Source of the DNA: Burkholderia sp. 4M9327F10
Lineage (GTDB): Bacteria; Pseudomonadota; Gammaproteobacteria; Burkholderiales; Burkholderiaceae
NCBI RefSeq assembly: GCF_005503145.1
Contig: NZ_SCNV01000040.1
Span: forward strand, 1 to 64,000
DNA length: 64,000 bases
Direction: 5' to 3'
Shown here: positions 19,136 through 29,124 of the stretch, piece after piece
Position numbering within the stretch: position 1 is the first letter of the stretch
How the letters are laid out: each line of letters starts with the position of its first letter
Translations under genes and position numbers: made by a program
The notes under the pieces: generated by a model
The model's input: the letters and a program-made list of their open reading frames with translations, nothing else
Told to the model about the DNA's origin: nothing
Database searches by the model: none

Positions 19136-20398
19136 ATGAGCACCCCCCAGCAACCCGCTGCCAGCGCACAAGCAGCGAACAACGGCAAACGCAAGCGCAT
19201 GATGACGCTGCTCGTCATCGTGATCCTGATTGCCGCAATCGCCTACGGGCTGTACTACTTCCTCGTGGCGCGCTTCCACGAGTCGACTGACGACGCGTAT
19301 GTGAACGGCAACGTCGTGCAGATCACGCCGCAAGTGACCGGCACAGTCATCGCGGTCAATGCCGACGACACGCAGACAGTGAAGGCCGGCGACCCGGTGG
19401 TCGTGCTGGACCCGGCCGACGCACGCGTCGCGCTGCAACAGTCCGAAGCCAATCTCGGCCAGGTGGTGCGCCAGGTGCGCGGCCTGTTCGCCGACGACAA
19501 CCAGTACCAGGCGCAAGTGGAAGTGCGTGAAGCGGATCTGTCGCGCGCCCAGGACGACCTGCGCCGCCGCATGCTGGTGGCCCAGACCGGCGCTGTGTCG
19601 CTGGAAGAGATCTCCCACGCCCGCGACGCCGTGAAGAGCGCCCAGGCCGCGCTCGACGCCGCCAAGCAGCAGCTCGCCTCGAACCGCGCGCTGACCGCCA
19701 ACACCACGATTGCCGACCACCCGAACGTCGAAGCAGCCGCCGCCAAGGTGCGCGACGCCTATCTGGCCAACGCCCGCAACACGCTGCCGGCGCCGGTCAC
19801 CGGCTATGTCGCGAAGCGCTCGGTGCAGGTCGGCCAGCGCGTCTCGCCGGGCAACCCGCTGATGGCGATCGTGCCGCTCGGCGGCGTATGGGTTGACGCG
19901 AACTTCAAGGAAGTTCAGCTGAAGCATATGCGCATCGGTCAGCCGGTTGAACTGACGGCGGACGTGTACGGTTCGTCGGTGGTGTTCCACGGCAAGGTGG
20001 TGGGCTTCTCGGCAGGCACGGGCTCGGCCTTCTCGCTGCTGCCGGCGCAGAACGCGACCGGCAACTGGATCAAGGTGGTGCAGCGTCTGCCGGTGCGGGT
20101 CGCGCTCGACCCGCAAGAGCTTGAAAAGCATCCGCTGCGCATTGGCCTGTCGATGAACGTCGACGTCAACATCAAGGACGAAAACGGCGGCCAGTTGGGC
20201 GATGTGCCGAACACGGTTTACCAGACCAATGTGTTCGACAAGTACGGCGACCAGGCCGACGCGGAAATCGCCCGCATCATTGCTGAAAACGCCGGCCCGA
20301 ATGCAGGCCACGGTGCAAGTCAGGCCACTAGCCAAAGCCCCGCCGGCTCGCAGAATTCCGCTGCGCGCGATACGAAGGCATCCACGAAGGCAATGTAA
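19136..20398 (+). CDS. HlyD/EmrA-family membrane fusion protein
   Basis: A 420-residue periplasmic adaptor that links the MFS pump to the outer-membrane channel. It has a cytoplasmic basic N-terminus, one membrane anchor (about 22-45), the STDDAYVNGNVVQITPQVTG biotinyl-lipoyl half-motif, a coiled-coil hairpin (around 100-200), the second lipoyl half with APVTGYVAKRSVQVGQRV, and a beta-barrel domain with GGVWVDANFKEVQL. The C-terminus is a Ser/Gln/Ala-rich tail. It is 55 bases after the channel gene, with GGAG before the start. Confidence 0.93.
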   Translation: MSTPQQPAASAQAANNGKRKRMMTLLVIVILIAAIAYGLYYFLVARFHESTDDAYVNGNVVQITPQVTGTVIAVNADDTQTVKAGDPVVVLDPADARVALQQSEANLGQVVRQVRGLFADDNQYQAQVEVREADLSRAQDDLRRRMLVAQTGAVSLEEISHARDAVKSAQAALDAAKQQLASNRALTANTTIADHPNVEAAAAKVRDAYLANARNTLPAPVTGYVAKRSVQVGQRVSPGNPLMAIVPLGGVWVDANFKEVQLKHMRIGQPVELTADVYGSSVVFHGKVVGFSAGTGSAFSLLPAQNATGNWIKVVQRLPVRVALDPQELEKHPLRIGLSMNVDVNIKDENGGQLGDVPNTVYQTNVFDKYGDQADAEIARIIAENAGPNAGHGASQATSQSPAGSQNSAARDTKASTKAM

Positions 20399-20431
20399 GG
20401 CTGCGCCACGTTCTAACAAGGCTTCTAATAC

Positions 20432-21994
20432 ATGGCTCAGGCTCAAGCGCAAGTCCCTCATCCGCCGTTAGAGGGCGCGCAACTGGTGATCGGCACCATC
20501 GCAGTGTCGCTGGCCGTTTTCATGAACGTGCTCGACACCTCGATTGCGAACGTGTCGATCCCGTCCATCTCCGGGGATCTCGGCGTCTCGTCCGATCAGG
20601 GCACGTGGGTGATCACCTCGTTCGCCGTGGCGAACGCGATCTCCGTGCCCCTGACCGGCTGGCTCACCGAGCGCATCGGCCAGGTGCGCCTGTTCATGGC
20701 GTCGATCATCCTGTTCGTGATCTCGTCGTGGATGTGCGGCCTGGCTCCGTCACTGCCCTTCCTGCTCGCCTCGCGCGTGCTGCAGGGCGCGGTGGCCGGG
20801 CCGATGATTCCGTTGTCGCAAACCCTGCTGCTCGCCAGCTATCCGCGCGCCAAGGCGCCGATGGCGCTTTCCATGTGGGCGATGACCACCCTGATTGCGC
20901 CGGTGGCAGGACCCATTCTGGGCGGCTGGATCTCGGACAACATCTCGTGGCCGTGGATCTTCTACGTCAACATTCCGGTCGGCACGGTAGCCGCCATTGC
21001 GACATGGTCGATCTTCCGCAATCGCGACTCGGTGATTCGCAAGGCGCCCATCGACGGCGTCGGGCTCGGCTTGCTGATTGTCTGGGTCGGCTCGCTGCAG
21101 ATCATGCTCGACAAGGGCAAAGATCTCGACTGGTTTTCGTCGACCACTGTCGTGGTGCTGGCGTTGACCGCCGTGATCGCGCTCGCGTTCTTCATTGTCT
21201 GGGAGCTGACCGCGGAGCATCCGGTGGTCGACCTGTCGCTGTTCAGCAAGCGTAACTTCACTGGCGGCACGGTTGCGCTATCGATCGGCTACGGACTCTA
21301 CTTCGGCAATCTCGTGTTGCTGCCGCTGTGGTTGCAGACCGACATCGGCTATACGGCGACGGATGCCGGTCTCGTGATGGCGCCGGTCGGGCTGTTCGCG
21401 GTGCTGCTCTCGCCGCTCACCGGCAAGATCCTGCCGCGTACGGACCCGCGCTATATCGCCACCTTGTCGTTCCTCGTATTTGCGTTGTGCTTCTGGATGC
21501 GCTCGCGCTATACGACCGGAGTGGATGAAGGCTCGCTGCTGCTGCCCACGTTGATTCAGGGCATCGCGATGGCGGGGTTCTTCATTCCGCTCGTGTCGAT
21601 CACCTTGTCGGGCCTGCCCGGCAACCGGATTCCGGCCGCATCGGGTCTGTCGAACTTCGTGCGGATCATGTGCGGCGGTATCGGTACGTCGATCTTCCAG
21701 ACCGCGTGGGATCACCGCACGATCCTGCATCACGCGCAACTGACCGAGCAGGCCAATGCGTACAACCCGGTGTTCGATCAATCGATCCGGCAGATGGGCA
21801 CGGCCGGCTTCAGTCAGCCTCAAGCGTATGGTCTGTTCAACAACATGGCGTCGCAACAGGCCGCGCAGTTGGGCGTGAACGATCTGTTCTTTATCTCGGC
21901 GGGAATTTTTGTCGCGCTGATCGGGCTGATCTGGATCACGAGACCCGAGCGCGCGGGTGGTGACGCCGGCGCGGCGGCTTCGGCGGCGCATTGA
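20432..21994 (+). CDS. EmrB/QacA-type MFS drug efflux transporter (DHA2, 14 TMS)
   Basis: A 520-residue proton-coupled exporter. Motifs typical of DHA2 members are present: LDTSIANVSIPSISGDLGVS in TM1, WVITSFAVANAISVPLTGWL, motif A-like TERIGQVRLF, the motif C region SMWAMTTLIAPVAGPILGGW and WPWIFYVNIPVG. It is 33 bases after the fusion protein and ends the operon with a terminator. The system resembles EmrCAB pumps that export hydrophobic uncouplers and antibiotics; actual substrates are unknown. Confidence 0.93.
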   Translation: MAQAQAQVPHPPLEGAQLVIGTIAVSLAVFMNVLDTSIANVSIPSISGDLGVSSDQGTWVITSFAVANAISVPLTGWLTERIGQVRLFMASIILFVISSWMCGLAPSLPFLLASRVLQGAVAGPMIPLSQTLLLASYPRAKAPMALSMWAMTTLIAPVAGPILGGWISDNISWPWIFYVNIPVGTVAAIATWSIFRNRDSVIRKAPIDGVGLGLLIVWVGSLQIMLDKGKDLDWFSSTTVVVLALTAVIALAFFIVWELTAEHPVVDLSLFSKRNFTGGTVALSIGYGLYFGNLVLLPLWLQTDIGYTATDAGLVMAPVGLFAVLLSPLTGKILPRTDPRYIATLSFLVFALCFWMRSRYTTGVDEGSLLLPTLIQGIAMAGFFIPLVSITLSGLPGNRIPAASGLSNFVRIMCGGIGTSIFQTAWDHRTILHHAQLTEQANAYNPVFDQSIRQMGTAGFSQPQAYGLFNNMASQQAAQLGVNDLFFISAGIFVALIGLIWITRPERAGGDAGAAASAAH

Positions 21995-22088
21995 TTTATG
22001 ATGCCTGAGGTCGCGGCGAGGATGGTGTCCTAAAGATCTCGCAAGGTATAACGGCAGGCACCCTCTTCGAGGCTGTCACGCAGCAAAG

Positions 22089-22126
22089 AAAAAGGCAGGG
22101 CCGCAGTAATGCGGTCCTGCCTTTTT
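22089..22126. terminator. bidirectional terminator between efflux operon and truB
   Basis: AAAAAGGCAGGGCCGC (22089-22104) pairs with GCGGTCCTGCCTTTTT (22111-22126) around AGTAAT, with one G-T pair. It serves both convergent genes. Confidence 0.9.
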
Positions 22127-22145
22127 GCTTCTCGCGGGTCGCGCG

Positions 22146-23081
22146 TTAGCTCGCTGCAGTCACCACCAGCCGTTCCGGCGCAAGCACACCCTCGCCCAGT
22201 TTCGCCACACCCAGCAGCTTTCCTTCTGCTGCATAGACGCGCACGCGCTCGGCATTTACCGCCTCGCTCGTCAGCACCAGATCCGCCATTCTCAGCCGCT
22301 GGCCATGCAGAAACCGCCGCGTCGCTTCAGCGTCGAGCTGTACCGCCGGGAACGTCGACAGCAGCGCATCGACCGGTTGCAGCCATTGGTCACGCTCGCC
22401 TTCGGCGGCATCAGACAACGCATCGAGCGTCACCGCATGCTCCAGCGTCAACGCGCCGACACCGGTACGCCGCAATGCCACCAGATGCGCGCCGCAGCCC
22501 AACGCCTCGCCGATATCCTCAGCCAGCGTGCGCACATAGGTGCCCTTGCTGCAGGTCACACGAAACGTCACATCGGGCAGCGCACACGAAAGCATCTCCA
22601 GCGCGAGGATGGTCACCTGGCGCCCTTCCCGCTCAACCGTCTGACCCGCGCGGGCATATTCGTACAAGGGCTTGCCGTCGCGCTTGAGCGCCGAGTACAT
22701 CGGCGGCACCTGCACGATATCGCCTAGAAAACCCGCCATCGCCGCCACTACCGCCGCCTCGTCGCAACTCACTTCGCGCGTCTCGACCGCATCGCCTTCC
22801 GCATCGCCGGTGGCCGTGCGGATACCGAGGCGCATGGTGGCCTCATAGGTCTTGTCCGCTTCGAGCAGATCCTGCGAGAACTTGGTTGCCTCGCCGAAAC
22901 ACAGCGGCAGCAAACCGGTCGCGAGCGGATCGAGCGTACCGGTATGGCCGGCCTTCTTCGCGAGATAAAGACGCTTCACCCGGATCAGCGCGTCGTTGCT
23001 CGACAGGCCGATGGGCTTGTCGAGCAGCAAGACGCCGTCGAGCGCGCGACGCGGCACACGTGGCCGTTGAGGTGCGGTCAT
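22146..23081 (-). CDS. truB: tRNA pseudouridine(55) synthase
   Basis: A 311-residue enzyme that makes pseudouridine 55 in the T-loop of tRNAs. ATG 23081 gives the usual N-terminus before GVLLLDKPIGLSSNDALIRVKR. The catalytic Asp 51 lies in GHTGTLDPLATGLLP; the KTYEATMRLG and CSKGTYVRTLAEDIGEALG motifs follow, and a C-terminal PUA-like part is present. It is 63 bases after rbfA on the same strand, the usual infB-rbfA-truB order. Confidence 0.95.
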   Translation of the reverse strand: MTAPQRPRVPRRALDGVLLLDKPIGLSSNDALIRVKRLYLAKKAGHTGTLDPLATGLLPLCFGEATKFSQDLLEADKTYEATMRLGIRTATGDAEGDAVETREVSCDEAAVVAAMAGFLGDIVQVPPMYSALKRDGKPLYEYARAGQTVEREGRQVTILALEMLSCALPDVTFRVTCSKGTYVRTLAEDIGEALGCGAHLVALRRTGVGALTLEHAVTLDALSDAAEGERDQWLQPVDALLSTFPAVQLDAEATRRFLHGQRLRMADLVLTSEAVNAERVRVYAAEGKLLGVAKLGEGVLAPERLVVTAAS

Positions 23082-23144
23082 ATCAGATAGTGAGGACGGG
23101 CAAAATTCAGCGACATAGCAAACCGCGCACCAAACCGCGCGCAA

Positions 23145-23510
23145 TCAGTCTTCTTTGGCGCGGTTGGCGTTCGCCTCGTCGATCAGGCGCGACATTTCTA
23201 CGGCCCGCTCAATGGTCTTGTCGTAGTGGAAATGCAGCGTCGGCACCGTATGGATATGCAAACGCTTGAACAACTGGTTGTGCAGATGGCCGGCCGCATG
23301 GGTCAGCGCTTCCAGCGTCTGTTGCGGATCGCCGGTCAGCGTCGTGAAGTAGACCTTCGCGTGCGCGTAGTCCGGTGTCAGCTCGACGCTCTGAATCGTG
23401 ACGATGCCGATGCGCGGGTCTTTGACCTCGCGCAGCAGTTCGGACAGATCGCGCTGGATCTGGTCGGCGATCTGCACGTTGCGATTGGGAGAAGTACGTT
23501 TCTTGGGCAT
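23145..23510 (-). CDS. rbfA: 30S ribosome-binding factor RbfA
   Basis: A 121-residue single KH-like domain protein needed for 16S rRNA 5'-end maturation and cold adaptation. ATG 23510 starts [18 protein letters not shown]; the family phrases [16 protein letters not shown] and [10 protein letters not shown] are present. A GC-rich terminator-like hairpin separates it from infB, so read-through or an internal promoter is needed for its expression. Confidence 0.95.
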   Translation of the reverse strand: MPKKRTSPNRNVQIADQIQRDLSELLREVKDPRIGIVTIQSVELTPDYAHAKVYFTTLTGDPQQTLEALTHAAGHLHNQLFKRLHIHTVPTLHFHYDKTIERAVEMSRLIDEANANRAKED

Positions 23511-23603
23511 GGTGAATCCGTGATCCGTTTGACCGGATGGCAATGAGGTTGGCACGTCAGCCGCGGGAAGCGGCGCGCGCCAACCTGACTACAAATGCGG
23601 GCA

Positions 23604-23651
23604 CAAAAACAAGGGGCGGAGGGGGGCGCCAAGCGCCCCGCTCCGCCCCTT
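23604..23651 (-). terminator. strong hairpin with T-run between infB and rbfA
   Basis: On the minus strand a long GC stem (arms 23651-23633 and 23628-23611, with one interior mismatch) is followed by TGTTTTTG (23610-23603). It lies directly after infB, inside a gene order usually transcribed as one operon. Confidence 0.75.
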
Positions 23652-23667
23652 CAGCGTTGCGCCTGAA

Positions 23668-26637
23668 TTACAGCGTACGCGCGACTTCGGTGACCTCGAA
23701 GACTTCGAACTGATCGCCTTCGACGATATCGTTGAAGTTCTTGATGGACATACCGCACTCGAAGCCCTGACGCACTTCCTTGACGTCGTCCTTGAAGCGT
23801 TTGAGCGAATCGAGCTCGCCCGTGTGAATCACGACGTTGTTGCGCAGCACGCGCACCGACGACGAACGCTTGACGAAGCCGTCCGTGACCATACAGCCGG
23901 CCACCGCGCCGACCTTCGGCACCTTGAAGACCTGACGCACTTCGACCATACCGGTCACCACTTCGCGCTTCTCCGGTGCCAGCATGCCCGACATCGCAGC
24001 CTTCACTTCATCCACAGCGTCATAGATGATGTTGTAGTAGCGAATGTCGATACCGTTGGCCTCGGCCAGCTTGCGAGCCTGGGCGTCAGCACGGGTGTTG
24101 AAGCCGATGATGACCGCCTTCGAAGCCGTTGCCAGGTTGACGTCGTTCTCGCTGATGCCGCCCACCGCGCCGTGCACGATCTGTACGCGCACTTCGTCGG
24201 TGGAGAGCTTTTGCAGCGACTGCACCAGCGCTTCCTGCGAACCCTGCACGTCGGCCTTGACGATAAGCGGCAGGTACTGCACTTCGCCTTCGCCCATCTG
24301 TTCCAGCATGTTCTCGAGCTTGGCGGCCTGTTGCTTGGCCAGCTTGACGTCGCGGAACTTGCCTTGACGGAACAGCGCGACTTCACGCGCCTTGCGGTCG
24401 TCCGGCATGACGATGACTTCCTCGCCCGCTTGCGGCACTTCCGACAGACCTTGAATCTCAACCGGGATCGACGGGCCGGCCGATTTGGTCGGCTTGCCGG
24501 TTTCGTCCAGCATGGCGCGCACGCGGCCATAGGCGCTGCCTGCCAGCACGACGTCGCCGCGATTCAGCGTGCCCGACTGAACGAGGATCGTTGCAACCGG
24601 ACCCTTACCCTTATCGAGCTTCGCTTCAATGACCAGACCCTTGGCCGGCGCTTCGACCGGTGCCTTCAGTTCCAGCACTTCGGCCTGCAGCAGCACGTTT
24701 TCGAGCAGGTCGTCGATACCCGCGCCGGTCTTGGCCGACACCGGCACGAACGGCGAATCGCCACCGTACTCTTCCGGCACGACGCCTTCGGCGACGAGTT
24801 CCTGCTTGACGCGTTCCGGATTCGCTTCCGGCTTGTCGATCTTGTTGATCGCGACGACGAGCGGCACGCCGCCTGCCTTCGCGTGGGCGATCGCTTCCTT
24901 CGTCTGCGGCATCACGCCGTCGTCGGCTGCGACCACCAGAATCACGATGTCGGTTGCCTTCGCACCGCGGGCACGCATGGCCGTGAAGGCCTCGTGACCC
25001 GGCGTGTCGAGGAACGTGATCACGCCGCGCGGCGTTTCCACGTGGTAAGCACCGATGTGCTGCGTAATCCCGCCCGCTTCACCGGCTGCCACCTTGGCGC
25101 GACGGATGTAGTCGAGCAGCGACGTCTTGCCGTGGTCGACGTGACCCATCACAGTCACGACCGGCGGACGCGGCAGCAGTTCTGCGTCGGTGATCTCGCC
25201 TTCGACCAGCATGGCTTCCGGATCGTCCAGCTTGGCCGCAACCGCGTGGTGGCCCAGTTCTTCGACGATGATCATCGCCGTTTCCTGGTCCAGCATCTGG
25301 TTGATGGTGACCATCTGGCCAAGCTTCATCATCGACTTGATGACTTCCGACGCCTTCACGGCCATCTTGTGGGCCAGATCGGCAACCGTGATGGTTTCCG
25401 GCACGTGCACTTCGCGCACGATCGGTTCGGTCGGTGCCTGGAACGTGGTGTTCTGATCCTGATGCTTGCCGCGACCCTTCGGGCCACCGCGCCAGCCGCG
25501 ATCGACACCGCCGCTCGTATCGCCACGCGTCTTGATGCCGCGGCGCTTCGCTGCGTCGTCCTGCCAGCCGCCCTTGCCTGCGCCCGGCTTCTTCTTGTCG
25601 CCAGCCGACGGCGCCGCGGTAGCGGCCGGTGCTGCTGCCGCTGCCGGCTTCTTCGCGGCCGGTCGTGCCGGTGCTTCGCCAGCCGGACGAGCCGGCTTGT
25701 GCAGCGTGCCCTTGGCTTCCGCCGCCTTGGGGGCGGCTGCTGCTTCGGCAGGCTTGGCCGCCGGCGCCGGTTCCGGCGCCTTGACCTGGGCCTTGCGCGG
25801 CGTGCTCATCATCTCGCGAATCGCACGCGCTTCGGCTTCTGCCCGCGCGCGGCGCTTGCTGATTTCTTCCTGCTCGGCACGCGTCTTTTCCGCGGCCTGA
25901 CGCGCTGCGTCTTCCGCCTTCTTCGCGGCTTCGCGCTGCGCGGCACGCTCTGCCGCAGCGCGCTCGTCATCCTGCTCGGCAGCGGCAGCCGGCGCAGCCG
26001 ATGCGGCGGCAGCCGTCGCAGCGGCGGGCTGCGCGACTTGCGCTGCCTGCTCGGCCTTCTTCTGCGCAGCCGCTTCCGCTGCGGCAGCAGCACGCTTCTT
26101 CGCCGCTTCTTCTTCCGCACGGCGGCGCTCGGCTTCGGCAGCCTGCTCGCGCGCCTGGCGCTCAGCCTCTTCGCGCTCCAGCTGTTCCTGGCGCGCCTTC
26201 AGCTCCTGAGCCTGCTTTTCGAGCAGCTCGGCTTCGTGACGCGCTTCTTCCTCGCGGCGTTGAAGTTCGAGATCATCCGTATCGGACTCGGCCTCAGCCA
26301 CATGATTCGATGCATCGCCGCCTTCGCCACCCGCTTCGTCGCGGCGGACGAACGTGCGCTTCTTGCGCACCTCGACCTGAATAGTACGAGCCTTACCCGT
26401 TGCGTCGGATTGCTTGATCTCCGACGTATGCCGCTTCGTCAGCGTGATCTTGCGCTTGTCCGCATCAGTCGAGCCGTGGGACTTGCGCAAGTGGTCGAGC
26501 AGACGCGCCTTGTCCGTTTCGGACAAGGCGTCGTCTTCGCTCGCTTTGGTGACGCCTGCTGCCTGCAGCTGCTCAAGCAGCACGCCAGCAGGCATTTTCA
26601 GTTCCGCGGCAAATTGGGCTACGTTGTTACTCGCCAT
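23668..26637 (-). CDS. infB: translation initiation factor IF-2
   Basis: A 989-residue GTPase that brings initiator tRNA to the 30S subunit. It has an N-terminal IF2_N domain (1-55), a long Ala/Glu/Lys/Arg-rich coiled region (about 110-280) and a Pro/Ala/Lys linker, a second conserved IF2_N-like part near 410, the G domain from about 497 with [29 protein letters not shown] and [13 protein letters not shown], then domains II to IV. It is longer than E. coli IF-2 because of the N-terminal low-complexity segment, as is common in beta-proteobacteria. It follows nusA by 94 bases. Confidence 0.96.
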   Translation of the reverse strand: MASNNVAQFAAELKMPAGVLLEQLQAAGVTKASEDDALSETDKARLLDHLRKSHGSTDADKRKITLTKRHTSEIKQSDATGKARTIQVEVRKKRTFVRRDEAGGEGGDASNHVAEAESDTDDLELQRREEEARHEAELLEKQAQELKARQEQLEREEAERQAREQAAEAERRRAEEEAAKKRAAAAAEAAAQKKAEQAAQVAQPAAATAAAASAAPAAAAEQDDERAAAERAAQREAAKKAEDAARQAAEKTRAEQEEISKRRARAEAEARAIREMMSTPRKAQVKAPEPAPAAKPAEAAAAPKAAEAKGTLHKPARPAGEAPARPAAKKPAAAAAPAATAAPSAGDKKKPGAGKGGWQDDAAKRRGIKTRGDTSGGVDRGWRGGPKGRGKHQDQNTTFQAPTEPIVREVHVPETITVADLAHKMAVKASEVIKSMMKLGQMVTINQMLDQETAMIIVEELGHHAVAAKLDDPEAMLVEGEITDAELLPRPPVVTVMGHVDHGKTSLLDYIRRAKVAAGEAGGITQHIGAYHVETPRGVITFLDTPGHEAFTAMRARGAKATDIVILVVAADDGVMPQTKEAIAHAKAGGVPLVVAINKIDKPEANPERVKQELVAEGVVPEEYGGDSPFVPVSAKTGAGIDDLLENVLLQAEVLELKAPVEAPAKGLVIEAKLDKGKGPVATILVQSGTLNRGDVVLAGSAYGRVRAMLDETGKPTKSAGPSIPVEIQGLSEVPQAGEEVIVMPDDRKAREVALFRQGKFRDVKLAKQQAAKLENMLEQMGEGEVQYLPLIVKADVQGSQEALVQSLQKLSTDEVRVQIVHGAVGGISENDVNLATASKAVIIGFNTRADAQARKLAEANGIDIRYYNIIYDAVDEVKAAMSGMLAPEKREVVTGMVEVRQVFKVPKVGAVAGCMVTDGFVKRSSSVRVLRNNVVIHTGELDSLKRFKDDVKEVRQGFECGMSIKNFNDIVEGDQFEVFEVTEVARTL

Positions 26638-26731
26638 TCATTCCTCTTAATGCAAGGACCGATTCCTTGCGGTTAGCATCGGGTCATGCGGCCTGACGGC
26701 CGCGTTCAATTTAGTGCGCCATGGTCATTTC

Positions 26732-28207
26732 TCACTGGAACCAATGTTCACGTGCTTTCATGATCAACGCCTTAGCGGCATCCTCTTGCATTCCGGTCAT
26801 CTCGACCAATTCATCTACAGCCAGCTCGGCCAGTTCGTCACGCGTGTGAATCTGGTGTTCGGCCAGCTTCGCGAGCAGGTCGGCGTCAATGCCGTCCAGG
26901 CTCTTCAGGTCGAGTGCAACATTCTCGACCTTTTCTTCATTCGCGATCGCCATCGTCAGCAGTGCATCTCGTGAGCGATTGCGCAGTTCGTGGACGGTGT
27001 CTTCGTCGAACGCTTCGATCTCGAGCATCTCGTTAAGCGGCACATAGGCGATCTCTTCGAGGCTCGTAAAGCCTTCGTCGATCAGGATGTCAGCCACTTC
27101 CTCGTCGACATCGAGACGCGCCATGAACAGGTCGCGCAGAACACCGCGTTCCTGATTCTGCTTTTGCGCAGATTCGTCCGGCGTCATGATATTGATCTGC
27201 CAGCCGGTGAGTTCGCTGGCAAGACGCACGTTCTGGCCGCTACGGCCGATTGCGACCGCCAGTTCGTTCTCGTCGACGACGACGTCCATCGAATGCTTTT
27301 CTTCATCGACGACGATCGACTGCACGGCTGCCGGCGCGAGCGCGCCGATCACAAACTGGGCGGGATCTTCTGACCATAGCACGATGTCGACGTTTTCGCC
27401 ACCGAGCTCGTTGCGCACAGCCTGCACGCGCGAGCCGCGGATACCGACGCAGGTGCCGATCGGGTCGATGCGCTTGTCATAAGCGACCACGCCGATCTTG
27501 GCGCGCACGCCCGGATCGCGCGCCGCCGCCTTGATTTCGAGCAGGCCCTGCTCGATTTCCGGCACTTCCATCTCGAACAGCTTCATCAGGAACTCAGGCG
27601 CGGTGCGCGAGAGTTCGATCTGCGGGCCGCGAGCGGTGCGGTCGACCTTGCCGATGTAAGCGCGCACGCGGTCGCCCACGCGCAGGTTTTCCTTCGGAAT
27701 CAGCTGGTCGCGGCGCAGCAGCGCTTCGACACGGCCCGACTCGACGATGAAATTGCCCTTGTCGAGACGCTTGACCGTACCGGTCATGATGTTCTCGCCA
27801 CGCTCGAGGAAGTCGTTCAGGATCTGCTCGCGCTCGGCGTCGCGCACCTTCTGCAGGATCACCTGCTTGGCAGCCTGCGCGCCGATACGGCCGAATTCGA
27901 TCGACGGCACCGGTTCTTCGATGAACTCGTCGAGCTGTGCGTCGGGCTTCTGCTCGCGTGCTTCGAACAGCAGGATTTCCTGATCCGGCTCTTGCAGACC
28001 GGCTTCGTCCGGCACCACGCGCCAGCGGCGGAACGTTTCGTGCTCGCCGCTTTCACGGTCGATATGGACGCGGATATCCGCATCTTCTTCGAAGAGTTTC
28101 TTGGAGGCCGAAGCGAGAGCCGCTTCGAGCGCGGCAAATACCACGTCTTTATCGACGTTCTTCTCGCGTGCCAGCGCATCCACCAGCATCAACACTTCGC
28201 GACTCAT
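26732..28207 (-). CDS. nusA: transcription termination/antitermination factor NusA
   Basis: A 491-residue RNA-polymerase-binding protein. It has the NusA N-terminal domain ([18 protein letters not shown]), an S1 domain ([29 protein letters not shown]), two KH domains (with VGVIGIR-like [26 protein letters not shown] and [18 protein letters not shown] phrases) and two C-terminal acidic AR2 repeats ending in KAREHWFQ. Its start overlaps the rimP stop by four bases (ATGA), so the two are translationally coupled. Confidence 0.96.
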   Translation of the reverse strand: MSREVLMLVDALAREKNVDKDVVFAALEAALASASKKLFEEDADIRVHIDRESGEHETFRRWRVVPDEAGLQEPDQEILLFEAREQKPDAQLDEFIEEPVPSIEFGRIGAQAAKQVILQKVRDAEREQILNDFLERGENIMTGTVKRLDKGNFIVESGRVEALLRRDQLIPKENLRVGDRVRAYIGKVDRTARGPQIELSRTAPEFLMKLFEMEVPEIEQGLLEIKAAARDPGVRAKIGVVAYDKRIDPIGTCVGIRGSRVQAVRNELGGENVDIVLWSEDPAQFVIGALAPAAVQSIVVDEEKHSMDVVVDENELAVAIGRSGQNVRLASELTGWQINIMTPDESAQKQNQERGVLRDLFMARLDVDEEVADILIDEGFTSLEEIAYVPLNEMLEIEAFDEDTVHELRNRSRDALLTMAIANEEKVENVALDLKSLDGIDADLLAKLAEHQIHTRDELAELAVDELVEMTGMQEDAAKALIMKAREHWFQ

Positions 28208-28662
28208 TGTTTGCGGCTCCTAAAGTCAACTTTCGGAACGAGGCGTGCTTTATCGATGTCCGCGAGCGTGAAATCGAGCATCGCGGCGCCTTCCTTCCCT
28301 TCAAATTCCAGACCGATCGTCTCGCCTTGCGGAGCATGCAGAATGCCCCGGTACGATTTCCGTCCGTCCAATGGCTTTTTCAATGTAATTGCCACTTCGC
28401 TGCCCGCGAAGCGTTCGAAATCCGCCAGTTTTTTCAGCGGGCGGTCGAGACCCGGCGACGACACTTCAAGCCGCTCGTAATCGATGTTTTCGACCGTCAG
28501 AACGTGCTGGAGCTGACGCGTGACCTTTTCGCAGTCTTCGATTGCGATGCCGGCCGGCTGGTCGATATAGATACACAGCATGCCGCGCCCGGTGCGCTCA
28601 AGTTCGACGAGCTCGTAGCCGAGGCCCACGACCGTGGTTTCAATCAGTTCCGTCAGTTGCAC
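28204..28662 (-). CDS. rimP: ribosome maturation factor RimP
   Basis: A 152-residue protein needed for 30S assembly. The start is GTG 28662 with GAGGG close upstream. Family phrases [58 protein letters not shown] and [17 protein letters not shown] are clear. It is the first gene of rimP-nusA-infB and overlaps nusA by four bases. A promoter with a short terminated leader transcript lies 120-240 bases upstream. Confidence 0.95.
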   Translation of the reverse strand: MQLTELIETTVVGLGYELVELERTGRGMLCIYIDQPAGIAIEDCEKVTRQLQHVLTVENIDYERLEVSSPGLDRPLKKLADFERFAGSEVAITLKKPLDGRKSYRGILHAPQGETIGLEFEGKEGAAMLDFTLADIDKARLVPKVDFRSRKQ

Positions 28663-28784
28663 AGTGCCCTCTAAGATGTTCGCGCGGCAAGCCTGCCGGT
28701 TTTACCTGCAAACAACCTGCGGGCCGCGCGCCAAGCCGGCGCACGTTCCTGCTACCCGAGATGCCGAACCACAAATGAAGCGGC

Positions 28785-28809
28785 AAAAAAAAATGGGCGA
28801 AACGCCCAT
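28785..28809 (-). terminator. perfect intrinsic terminator upstream of rimP
   Basis: On the minus strand ATGGGCG (28809-28803), loop TTT and CGCCCAT (28799-28793) are followed by a run of nine T that overlaps the last stem base. Confidence 0.9.
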
Positions 28810-28867
28810 CATCTTATTGCCGGTGGTCGCATCTGAGCCGCACATAAAAAGCCGCACGCCCAGCGAC
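28785..28867 (-). ncRNA. candidate small RNA or attenuated leader of about 83 nt ahead of rimP
   Basis: A promoter at 28902-28874 predicts a start near 28867, and the transcript would stop at the terminator at 28785. GTCGC at its 5' end can pair with GCGAC about 35 bases on, and GTGCGGC occurs twice inside. It is either an independent sRNA or a 5' leader controlling rimP-nusA-infB by premature termination. A rimP leader RNA family has been described in bacteria; I cannot check whether this matches it. Confidence 0.5.
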
Positions 28868-28873
28868 TCTGCG

Positions 28874-28902
28874 ATTGTAGCCATTTTTCAGGACAAACGC
28901 AA
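28874..28902 (-). promoter_or_regulatory. sigma-70 promoter upstream of the rimP leader
   Basis: On the minus strand TTGCGT (28902-28897) and TACAAT (28879-28874) are separated by exactly 17 bases. It is the best promoter match in the gap between rluB and rimP. Confidence 0.6.
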
Positions 28903-29124
28903 ACCGGCGGAACGCGTAAAACCCGCATTTCCGCTTGATTTCGCTGCAATCTTTCACGCAGATGAGGCCAAGCAGCATATTTCACAAGCTAACCGGCGCG
29001 GCTTGCGGGGCGCGATCGCAAGACGGGTCTTGTCCTGGATCCGGCCCCGGCGTTTGCAGCGGGTTTTGCCGAGGCCGCTGCGTTATGCCAGCTGATTCGC
29101 CCGTACGCCGTGCCTCACATCTGC

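Larger units (their letters stand above)
28663..29124. other. intergenic region between rluB and rimP
   Basis: A 462-base gap with no protein gene. It holds a minus-strand promoter (28874-28902) and a short unit ending in a perfect terminator (28785-28809). The part 28903-29124 shows nothing further. Between the terminator and rimP (28663-28784) I see no second clear promoter. Confidence 0.7.

Noticed and set aside
19001-20461. Open frame antisense to the membrane fusion protein gene
   Set aside because: No motif and fully inside a well-supported operon on the other strand.
23824-26676. A 950-codon open frame antisense to infB
   Set aside because: Rich in His, Arg and Leu as expected from the reverse frame of a Lys/Glu/Ala-rich gene; no domain is visible.
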